Source: Actinernus sp. WN-2022 (taxonomy: Eukaryota > Cnidaria > Anthozoa > Actiniaria > Actinernidae). Taken from it: a stretch of 64,000 bases of DNA. Below the pieces are notes generated by a model. It searched no databases. It was given only the letters and a program-made list of their open reading frames with translations, and was not told the origin of the DNA. Below are positions 60,401 to 64,000 of the stretch, piece by piece. The position numbers were made by a program, and so were the translations under genes. The DNA lies in the NCBI GenBank assembly GCA_030867875.1, contig JAOWCC010000064.1, positions 33,006,802-33,070,801 of the forward strand, written 5' to 3'. The first letter of the stretch is position 1, and each line of letters opens with the position of its first letter.

Positions 60401-61281
60401 CTCTACTAGTAAGTACTTGCACGATTTGTCTGACTAAACGACTACGCAGCGATAAAGTCTTCACATAGTCGGAGCTTTGTTATGCCGAATCATGTACATA
60501 TTTGTGTTTACTTTTGCGTTTTGCTTAATTTCCTGTACTCCCAAGCGGATCGCCTAAAATCACGAACTCGACCCCACCATTTCCATCCCAAACCCCAACC
60601 ACCAGGCACAGAACGCAAGTCTTGCAAGCTCTGAAATTGACCAGTGGAAACGAACACGTGCGGCTCTCGACGATCGACGTTCATTCACGAGCAACAATGA
60701 GGGTGAAATGAACGAGAACAGACCTCAAGCCAATTCAAATCTAAGCTAAACTCGGTTTCCTAAACTCATATAATTAAACCTCAAAAGTACAACCTACCGT
60801 CAAAGGTTTTCCCATTATCGGCAAAAGTAATCTTCAAGTTGTTCGTCCTAGCTTTCAAAGCGATTTCAAAATGAGTTCTTGACAGTCCTACGAAGCTCAC
60901 CTCCATTTGCTTAGTACAGCATCCGCTCGAAGAAGCAGGGCAAACTTTCAAGTCCGAGCCTAATTGAGGGAAAGTCTGTTAGCATTGTGCCACGATTTTA
61001 AGCATCAAATAAGCATGTTACGCCGAGACATCCTATTAGCTCGGTATTATAAAACAAGCAAGTCGGCAAAAAAAATCCCGCAAATACAACACAAAAACCA
61101 ACACAGCGTGAAGTAGCCCTCGCTTACCCAAAATTGCCTGTACAGGTACGTCGTTTTCCGGCAGCCCCTTCGATATGTACGAAGCTTTCACCGATGAACA
61201 ACTAAAGTTCGCTCCGTCTGCAAGGCTCAGACAGAAAACCAAACAGCTCAACCACATAATAAGACGATGAGACGGGGCCAT
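33048..61281 (-). CDS. GPC4/6-like: Glypican, GPC1/2/4/6 (Dally-like)-type, complete
   Basis: Complete glypican of 564 residues. Exons in order of transcription: 61281-61128, 60959-60798, 39029-38341, 36604-36450, 34909-34778, 33450-33048 (1695 bp including stop). All junctions are GT-AG and in phase. Signal peptide at residues 1-25; fourteen core cysteines; furin-type RMKR at about residues 363-366; a Ser-Gly run (SGEESGSGSGSG) at about 476-487; GPI signal at the end. The segment FSIENVIVPIGVKISFAIM and the AAGTNLRRL stretch resemble GPC4/6. It acts at the cell surface as a heparan sulfate co-receptor for Wnt, FGF, BMP and Hedgehog ligands (family knowledge). It faces the GPC3/5-like gene tail to tail, 13.8 kb apart. 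Confidence 0.96.
33751..33900. mobile_element. Hairpin MITE (ATTGTGGCGTCGAAA), between exons 5 and 6
   Basis: Arms ATTGTGGCGTCGAAAGATGC and the complement GCATATTTCGACGCCACAAT; CCTGATATTAGTCC / GGACGATATATCAGG inside. 150 bp. Parts of its interior (ATAACAACAATAACCTA) recur at about 33480, so an earlier partial copy may exist. Confidence 0.68.
34111..34290. mobile_element. MITE, ACCGCGGCAAAACGT family, truncated copy
   Basis: Begins ACCGCGGCAAAACGTCACGC like the copy at 18623 and keeps the TTTTGACGAGCCCAGCGCGC stretch, but the far end is missing. In intron 5 of the GPC4/6-like gene. Confidence 0.6.
34391..34617. mobile_element. TA-flanked MITE (GAGCGG family), copy 2
   Basis: Same termini and interior as 17421-17671, flanked by TA (34389-34390, 34618-34619). 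About 24 bp shorter because the inner part of the left TIR is lost. Confidence 0.8.
34778..34909 (-). CDS. GPC4/6-like: GPC4/6-like exon 5
   Basis: 132 bp, phase 2 to 2, acceptor CTACTTCCAG, donor GTAAAA. Encodes LTKEFTTQISGSKGFWTRLP, then TSICTAQ and NKCWNGTAIG. The FW..LP..IC...CWNG pattern carries the last two core cysteines and is strongly conserved in glypicans. Confidence 0.93.
35055..35333. repeat. Dispersed repeat, uninterrupted copy
   Basis: Reverse-complement copy of 20962-21426 without the hAT-like MITE. Ends GTACTGGGTGGCAA / TTCCTGGAAAAGGCCTA. Provides the empty site for that insertion. Confidence 0.7.
35594..36172. mobile_element. Long-TIR element with 52-bp tandem repeat in its left arm
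   Basis: AATAACCACTGTCATCTCAA starts a 52-bp unit present about 2.5 times (35594, 35646, 35698). The right end (about 36070-36172) is the inverted counterpart (CTCTTTGAGATGACATG, TTAGAGACCCCAGTTTGCCG). Inner arms also pair (AGTATAGGATGAAATTCCG / GGGATTTCATCCTACACT). No coding content. Confidence 0.65.
36200..36333. mobile_element. GGGTTGCA MITE, copy 1, with CRE and YY1-like motifs
   Basis: Ends GGGTTGCACGTGACGTCATG and ATTGGTTGCAACCC. Carries TGACGTCA (perfect CRE) and paired GCCGCCATGTTGG / CCAACATGGCCGCC sequences that resemble YY1 sites. Other copies: 41264-41397 and 44611-45377. Confidence 0.72.
36450..36604 (-). CDS. GPC4/6-like: GPC4/6-like exon 4 (convertase site)
   Basis: 155 bp, phase 0 to 2, acceptor TTCTGTATAG, donor GTCTGT. 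Encodes IFDGCGTPKGKSKRSTDD, then FFIEGSERMKRNSD, and ends AAGTNLR. GCG carries core cysteine 12. RMKR fits the R-X-(K/R)-R furin consensus, and KSKR just before it is a second basic site. Glypicans are commonly cut by convertases in this loop, leaving disulfide-linked halves. Confidence 0.92.
36631..37146. other. Intron 3 of GPC4/6-like gene, nothing recognised
   Basis: Contains the inverted pair AATAATGATTATCATTA / TGATAATCATTATT (about 36728-36783), possibly the core of a small MITE. No gene. Confidence 0.4.
37147..38004. mobile_element. MITE, ACCGCGGCAAAACGT family, inverted copy swollen by a microsatellite
   Basis: TIRs ACCGCGGCAAAACGTCGTGC and GACGTTTTGCCGCGGT. It is the reverse orientation of 18623-18937. 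Without the 533-bp (AAATAC)n tract the element is about 325 bp, nearly the size of copy 1. Confidence 0.75.
37199..37731. repeat. Perfect (CAAATA)n microsatellite, about 89 units
   Basis: 533 bp of uninterrupted CAAATA hexamers. It creates open frames on both strands (alternating Gln-Ile, alternating Tyr-Leu) that are artefacts, not genes. In intron 3 of the GPC4/6-like gene. The complete absence of interruptions suggests recent expansion or collapse/extension in assembly. Confidence 0.98.
38341..39029 (-). CDS. GPC4/6-like: GPC4/6-like exon 3 (main cysteine-rich lobe)
   Basis: 689 bp, phase 1 to 0, acceptor TTTTTCCCTGTGCAG, donor GTAAGC. It starts AFFRELIKNSEKDLNKMF and ends TNEVVSKK. Contains DC, EC, MYCSWC, LPCSALC and KNC cysteines. 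The FIKTYG...YQQ and LNVGLSVV segments read like vertebrate GPC4/6. It lies 21.8 kb downstream of exon 2. Confidence 0.96.
39274..39469. mobile_element. MITE with a nested hairpin
   Basis: Outer arms AAACTTGCAAAATTCAAATT and TGAATTTTGCAAGTTT; inside, CTTCGCAGCCGTTCTTGG and CCAAGAACGGCTGCGAAG form a second hairpin (about 39373-39438). Confidence 0.6.
39759..39850 (+). repeat. tRNA-like SINE head (weak)
   Basis: GGTCTAGCAGTTAGG (A-box-like) and GGGTTCGAAAACTAC (B-box-like) followed by a T run. Degenerate, no cloverleaf confirmed. A similar weak B-box, GAGTTCGAGTCC, lies on the minus strand at about 40203-40220. Confidence 0.35.
40340..41263. other. Intron 2 of GPC4/6-like gene, nothing recognised
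   Basis: Short recurring pieces such as AAGTGCGCC.CGAGACG (here about 41093 and also about 35420) point to old repeats. No gene motif. Confidence 0.4.
41264..41397. mobile_element. GGGTTGCA MITE, copy 2
   Basis: Ends GATGGGTTGCACATGACGTC and TGAAACCCATC, same length (134 bp) and interior as 36200-36333, including TGACGTCA and the GCCGCCATG / CATGGCCGCC pair. Confidence 0.72.
42243..42300. repeat. Partial TAGCCTGCTA hAT-like end
   Basis: TAGCCTGCTATAGCAGACGT and the following TTTTTCACCCTGATAAATTC match the left end of 30792-31139. No right end found. Confidence 0.55.
42715..42737. repeat. (ACAG)n microsatellite
   Basis: Short ACAGACAGACAGACAG run at the presumed 3' end of the LINE fragment. 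Confidence 0.7.
42780..43528 (-). pseudogene. Non-LTR retrotransposon ORF2 C-terminus with zinc-knuckle-like end
   Basis: A 188-codon open frame ends with ISLTKLRISNHNLMIEKGRH, then PPEERWCPFC...DEKHFLTNC. The C-x2-C...H-x4-C pattern after LRIS.H.L.IE.GR is the familiar tail of cnidarian and fish LINE proteins. After a frameshift the sequence goes on as ADKQFRLLINPPRKLMKTIS. An AATAAA (minus strand, about 42750) and CTGT repeats lie at its 3' end. Inside intron 2 of the GPC4/6-like gene, same strand. Confidence 0.75.
44331..44526. mobile_element. Long-arm hairpin MITE
   Basis: Arms of about 90 bp: CCCACTTCCGCAATATGCTT, AAGGTTTCAATACGAGGCTC and GTGCTAAATTAAATTTATT pair with the inverted right half. 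The central loop is under 20 bp. Confidence 0.72.
44611..45377. mobile_element. GGGTTGCA MITE, copy 3, expanded with nested hairpins
   Basis: Ends GGGTTGCAACCCAACCC and GACGTCACATGCAACCC; keeps the CATCCAACATGGCGGCCATG end. Inside are a small palindrome GAGACGCCAATA / TATTGGCGTCTC (about 44731-44759) and a larger hairpin at 45170-45321 with arms TTTTGAGACGCCGATACCGA. Confidence 0.65.
45170..45321. mobile_element. Nested hairpin MITE (TTTTGAGACGCC)
   Basis: GATTTTGAGACGCCGATACC and its complement at the far end, with AATTATATTGCCGGC / GCCGGCAATATAATT next. Sits in copy 3 of the GGGTTGCA family. Confidence 0.68.
45640..45805 (-). repeat. Degenerate tRNA-derived SINE
   Basis: On the minus strand TAGCTCGTATGCACTAATCC (A-box region) and GTCGTGAGTTTAAACATT (degenerate B box) sit at tRNA-like spacing. 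The following body continues toward 45640. Confidence 0.4.
45806..47110. other. Intron 2 of GPC4/6-like gene, nothing recognised
   Basis: AT-rich without an element boundary or protein motif that could be supported. Confidence 0.4.
47111..47268. mobile_element. TA-flanked MITE (GACCCATTCGAAAAATGG)
   Basis: TIRs GACCCATTCGAAAAATGGCG and CGCCATTTTTCGAATGGGTT, flanked by TA (47109-47110, 47269-47270). The centre has GGACTGACTAGCCTCGT twice in tandem. Confidence 0.78.
47271..48974. other. Intron 2 of GPC4/6-like gene, AT-rich, nothing recognised
   Basis: Low-complexity AT stretches, including (ATA)n/(TA)n at 47848-47880. No gene motif. Confidence 0.45.
48975..49461. mobile_element. TIR element filled with TCTAAATATCA repeats
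   Basis: Ends TAGACCTAGATACAAATATC and GATATTTGTATCTAGGCCTA. Towards both ends the motif YCTAAATATCA recurs at least eight times at irregular spacing. No coding potential. The repeated motif could be a transposase-binding array. Confidence 0.65.
50230..50305. repeat. Short tandem duplication
   Basis: TATATCAAATGTATATTGGA and TATATCGAATGTATACTGGA, each followed by ACAAGAGC; period about 36 bp. Confidence 0.65.
50899..51121 (-). other. Candidate signal-peptide exon (weak)
   Basis: A minus-strand frame opens at 51121 and includes LLPKALLALLIFLAVGSADF, a strongly hydrophobic stretch, then VLVANECEK followed by GTAAGTAATT, a perfect splice-donor match at about 50898. No second exon with matching phase and no family could be recognised, so this may be chance. 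If real it would be a gene nested in the GPC4/6-like intron 2. Confidence 0.2.
51660..51780. repeat. CATGGCTCGCAT short repeats
   Basis: ATGGCTCGCATG occurs about four times in 70 bp, preceded by two TATGCGAGT copies. A small degenerate minisatellite. Confidence 0.6.
51943..53020. other. Intron 2 of GPC4/6-like gene, nothing recognised
   Basis: No open frame with a motif or element end seen. Confidence 0.4.
53023..53790. repeat. G-run and CCCTGACCC-rich repeat region
   Basis: A G run at 53023-53037, then AAACCCTGACCCTGTTTGAC and GATTGCCCC units; at 53700-53790 CCCTGACC recurs five times with AAATCAGG. The two zones look like the degenerate ends of one element. Confidence 0.45.
54195..54282. 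repeat. CTGACTCGCACC minisatellite
   Basis: Six or more imperfect units of CTGACTCGCACC. Confidence 0.75.
54300..55464. other. Intron 2 of GPC4/6-like gene, nothing recognised
   Basis: AT-rich. No supported feature until the target duplication of the next element. Confidence 0.4.
55588..55735. repeat. Subterminal 20-bp tandem array, left arm
   Basis: Unit TTTTACTTTCGACATTGGAG, about 7 copies with 20- and 21-bp variants. The mirrored array at 58294-58494 has about 10 copies. Produces spurious repetitive open frames. Confidence 0.9.
55926..56746 (+). pseudogene. IS3EU-like transposase first exon, left arm (interrupted)
   Basis: Begins MAANANDYIVHAYDTVNQTI and continues as DEIISLLGEACTN up to the insertion at 56129. 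It resumes at 56507 and reads KPLSLLKFSISGMDD, then FLLEGGFKVPTIAQLFRVST and RTVERRMK. The last block is a helix-turn-helix of the type placed before integrase-like cores. It ends at a donor-like GTGGGT near 56735. No catalytic core is present in the element. Confidence 0.68.
56129..56503. mobile_element. Harbinger-like MITE, 375 bp, TAA duplication, empty site known
   Basis: TIRs TGCACCTATCAATGTCAACC and the inverted complement ending TGATAGGTGCA, flanked by TAA at 56126-56128 and 56504-56506. The matching position in the right arm (about 57890) reads without the insert and with one TAA. The interior has GGGCATTTGA / CAAATTCCCC repeats like the element at 24402-26072. Confidence 0.85.
56840..57046. 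mobile_element. MITE inside the left arm (GGTAATYGGCTAAC)
   Basis: Ends GGTAATTGGCTAACGCTG and AGAGTTAGCCGATTACC, with long inner pairing (CAATTCAGATCATGTGATG / CATTACATGATCTGAATTG). An equivalent copy lies in the right arm, 57361-57570. Confidence 0.75.
57057..57347. mobile_element. Central loop element (GAATACCCCGCAACTTGG)
   Basis: TAGAATACCCCGCAACTTGG and its complement at the right bound the only non-duplicated part of the palindrome. It may be an insertion at the symmetry axis or the remaining spacer. Confidence 0.55.
57361..57570. mobile_element. MITE inside the right arm (GGTAATYGGCTAAC)
   Basis: Inverted counterpart of 56840-57046 at the matching position of the right arm, so it was present before the palindrome formed. 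Confidence 0.72.
57753..58094 (-). pseudogene. IS3EU-like transposase first exon, right arm (frameshifted)
   Basis: Same start (MAANANDYIVHAYDTVNQ) and same sequence as the left arm through ACTNQPVTKTRPK and KFSISGVDDRDK. An 8-bp loss relative to the left arm then shifts the frame before the helix-turn-helix. It shows what the left copy looked like before its 375-bp insertion. Confidence 0.68.
58294..58494. repeat. Subterminal 20-bp tandem array, right arm
   Basis: About 10 copies of CTCCAATGTCGAAAGTAAAA, with 21-bp variants (GAAAAGTAAAA). It is the inverted partner of the array at 55588. Confidence 0.9.
58623..60797. other. Intron 2 of GPC4/6-like gene near exon 2, nothing recognised
   Basis: No protein motif or complete element supported. 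Short open frames have no recognisable family. Confidence 0.45.
60798..60959 (-). CDS. GPC4/6-like: GPC4/6-like exon 2
   Basis: 162 bp, phase 1 to 1, acceptor CTCAATTAG, donor GTAGGT. Encodes GSDLKVCPASSSGCCTKQME and ends ITFADNGKTFD. The DLKVCP...CCT..ME pattern is diagnostic for glypicans. Too short to show as a standalone open frame; found by matching phase and motif with exon 1. Confidence 0.93.
61128..61281 (-). CDS. GPC4/6-like: GPC4/6-like exon 1 (signal peptide)
   Basis: Starts MAPSHRLIMWLSCLVFCLSL, a clear signal peptide, with likely cleavage after LADGA, then NFSCSS with the first core cysteine and a sequon. It ends NDVPVQAILG, with donor GTAAGC and phase 1. The start at 61281 has a good context (CAAAATGG). 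An in-frame ATG at 61320 would add 13 residues before the hydrophobic stretch and is less likely. Confidence 0.93.
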
Positions 61282-61640
61282 TTTGGCGACCTTGGTTCGG
61301 AAAGCAAGTGTAATGAACATACTCCTTTTGTGGTAAGGTTGAATATCAACCGTGGCGGCGCGGCGCGGGCAGTAACTTTGTTAGGTCCGTGAAAATAGCA
61401 CTTACAAGCGATCACCTCAACCGTACGATAGCAAAATAATGTTTGAGCAATTTCTAACAGTAGGGAGGCAAAAAACACCGTTCACCCGCTGTGGAATGCT
61501 ACACGTAGTGTCTCTAATTAGCTTGCTTGTCTCTATTGACAGCTAAACACAATCGAACTCTGCTATGCTCAGGGAGGGCGGGTGTCACAGCAAGCCATCA
61601 ACCAATCACGGCGGAGCCCTGGGAATTCCATAAATCATGC
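61282..61640 (-). promoter_or_regulatory. Probable promoter and 5' UTR of the GPC4/6-like gene
   Basis: Directly upstream of the start codon on the minus strand. Contains a CpG-dense patch (GCGGCGCGGCGCGGGC at about 61354-61369), a GC box (GGGCGGGT region near 61576) and a CCAAT element (CCAATCACGG on the plus strand at about 61601). No TATA box at a convincing place. The transcription start is not known. Confidence 0.35.
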
Positions 61641-64000
61641 ACTTTATTTATATTTGTGTCTCCCTCTCACTCTACGCGGGGTCATGCAGCTAAAACGATT
61701 GTGTTTACCGTAATAATAGCGGAAAGTTAGCCTGGGAATATGATATCAGGGACTCCTCTGATGACCTCTGGTCTCTTCCATTATCAAAACCGTCCAACCT
61801 TGTTTTCTTGGTCCTGATTTTTCAAATCCAATGTGACGTCTACAAACAAACCTCAATTTTTCAGATAATCGCTTTTGTCATCGGGCCGGCATGTTAAATC
61901 ACAAAGGACCGGTCAAGTGCTCTTTACTCTGTCCAATGAAAGCTTACCGTTTTCAATTGGGATTTAGGACAGAGGCCGCGAAAACCAGTATCGCTTAGAA
62001 AGGTGACAAATCATTTTCACGTCCTTTCAAGACGAATCGTCTAGAGCTTGCGAAAATGTCTCCTGGCAAACAGTGCGGCGTGGACTATGAAACAAGGCCA
62101 GTTAGGTGGGACCGTAAAATATGCACTAAGTTACATTGGAACCTTACTTTTGCTTCCAAACAAAACACCATGATGGCATTTCCTGTTGGACTTTCAAAGT
62201 GCTTTATATGCCACTCCCTTTATATTGTTACAAAGAAGTCAGTTCTCCCTTCTCAATATCTTTGCCGCTAAACATTTACAATTAAAACGGTTAATTATTC
62301 ATTGTAGGTGAAGCTGCACTGGTACATTTGAGCCATGTGCTACTAGTTTGAGTCTGAATTTCAAAGTAAAAGGTCTATAATGTTCATTGTTATCTCGGCA
62401 TCTACTAATCGTCGATTTGTGAGTAGGTTCAGTGGGCGTACGGTTCCATCAAATGTACTCCTATTGTCCGAAAACCAATTCGGTTGGAAACGAATGTTGT
62501 AAATGTCCGGTAATGGAATTAATTTCCGTCAAGATCAAGAGGCTTTTAATTCAGATGCATTAGTATACCAGCTCTGGGCCTACTATATGTTGACTGATGT
62601 TTTAATATAGCAGGTTTTACAGCCAAATCTGTGTAAATTTATTTTGTTTTGTTACTCTGTTAGATATGTCTAATGAAAACGTTAAATAAATATCGACAAA
62701 AGACAAGGGTAAAGAAAAAGTATTCTTTGTCATAATGGTTACTCATTTCGTTGGTATCTGTTATTTACATTTATTTGCCATCTTGTTATCAGCCGTGCAT
62801 TCAAACCGAAAACGGCGCGGGAAGTTTGTTTAGGCTTGCTCGCTTCCTACATGCCTCACAGTACTACATTGATGGTACTTTCTATTTCCAAAGAAGAGAT
62901 AAAAGAACCAATCGGTATCGAAAGACAATATAGTTAGTGTTTACTATTCGATATTAATATTTTAGTTAATATAAACGGTATTTTGACTTGAGTCTGAGAT
63001 CACTACATGACTAAAATAGTTTTGAAAATCAGAACTGACTTCATTTACGCCTCCTCTACTTAAAAAAGAAAGTAAGAAAAATATAAAATTAACATGGGTT
63101 ACTACATTTAGTCAGGTACCGCTGAAATTAAGCTTATTGAAAAGACAGACTATACTTTAACATGTTGGTTTTTCAAAAAGGTTTGCTGGTTTTCACTCAA
63201 TCCCCAGAAGGGCATGGCGCCAACATGGCGGCTATAACCAGCAATGAACCACACGGGTGTTCCATTTAGTCCAAATGAAATGCGCAGACTATACTATACT
63301 AGATGATGGTTCAATTTGTTCGTTGCATTACAATAAACTTGTTTAATTAAATTGACACATAACGGCGTCTTTTATCCTTTTCTGTTCTATTAAAATCCAT
63401 GACATACACACAACAAAGTGTTGGGCCACAAGTTTATTAAACTAGTCGATTATTTGTGATTTTCTTACCTGAACTAAATATTTATTGTGACGTCTGCTAG
63501 AAAACACCATGTCGAATTTCGCCGGCGTGAAACGGGTTTAGATAAATGGTACGAATCTTGTTCGACATATAATGATAATCGGACCACAGTGTCCACCCAC
63601 GTCTAGCAATCATACCCTTTGTCATACAGAAGCCCAAATCAGTCGCCCACTGTGACTTGATAGCCTAATAGTCTTTCGTCGATTTGTCGAGCGATTGTCT
63701 CTACCACTCTAAGTGATCTGACAAATACATGCTAAAAAAATACGCACACAAGCACACACTATATATATCTGGTAGACTCATGCATAACTTACCTTGTTTG
63801 GAACAAATTCAATAAATTCAAATTAAACTAAATCACTTGACTCTCGAATCTTGGCGCTGGCCAAAAGATCGCGGGCTCTGGGAACGAGATTGAAATCAAG
63901 CAATTTAAGGTTCCACTGAGCATGCGGGCGACCGATAGACAAATAATCATAGTACACCAGCGTCTAAAAGTGCTTGCAACTTTATCACTATAATAAAGCA
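61641..64000. other. Upstream flank of GPC4/6-like gene, no gene recognised
   Basis: No coding motif. A dispersed terminal repeat, CTTGGCGCTGGCCAAAAGAT and CGCGGGCTCTGGGAACGAGA, occurs at 63848-63893 and matches 29478-29535 inverted. Confidence 0.45.

Overview
The window is animal nuclear DNA, AT-rich, with intron-split genes and a very high load of short terminal-inverted-repeat (TIR) transposons. The two genes and the repeat types fit an anthozoan cnidarian, most likely a stony coral. That assignment is an inference from gene divergence and repeat style, not from a database match.

Only two conventional protein-coding genes can be supported, and both are glypicans (GPI-anchored heparan sulfate proteoglycans). 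They are arranged tail to tail. The plus-strand gene enters from the left edge: 7 exons are visible, the first one cut, from 1 to 19229, giving about 541 residues. Its C-terminal region, with an acidic stretch between two cysteines flanked by Ser-Gly pairs, resembles the GPC3/GPC5/Dally subfamily. The minus-strand gene is complete: 6 exons from 61281 down to 33048, 564 residues, of the GPC1/2/4/6/Dally-like subfamily. Splice phases agree at every junction, and each protein carries the 14 expected core cysteines. One member of each glypican subfamily therefore sits within about 61 kb. This is the most interesting biological point, because vertebrates also keep GPC3 beside GPC4 and GPC5 beside GPC6.

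Layout: 1-19229, GPC3/5-like gene, whose introns hold a TTAA-flanked element (5027-6636), a tRNA-derived SINE, several hairpin MITEs, a non-LTR reverse transcriptase fragment and a 127-bp tandem repeat. 19230-33047, the intergenic stretch between the two 3' ends, packed with mobile elements: hAT-like and TA-flanked MITEs, an IS3EU-like integrase transposon nested in a Harbinger-like MITE (24402-26072), and a 5'-inverted non-LTR insertion (27935-28870). 33048-61281, GPC4/6-like gene. Its intron 3 holds a perfect (AAATAC)n tract of about 89 units grown inside a MITE. Its 21.8-kb intron 2 holds a 3.1-kb palindromic transposon with 6-bp target duplications (55471-58616), which itself carries a younger Harbinger-like insertion. 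61282-64000, upstream region with the probable promoter of the minus gene.

The two genes would act on the same process: glypicans sit at the outer cell surface, carry heparan sulfate chains and tune Wnt, BMP, Hedgehog and FGF ligands. Nothing else in the window looks like a host gene, apart from one weak signal-peptide-like exon candidate at 50899-51121.
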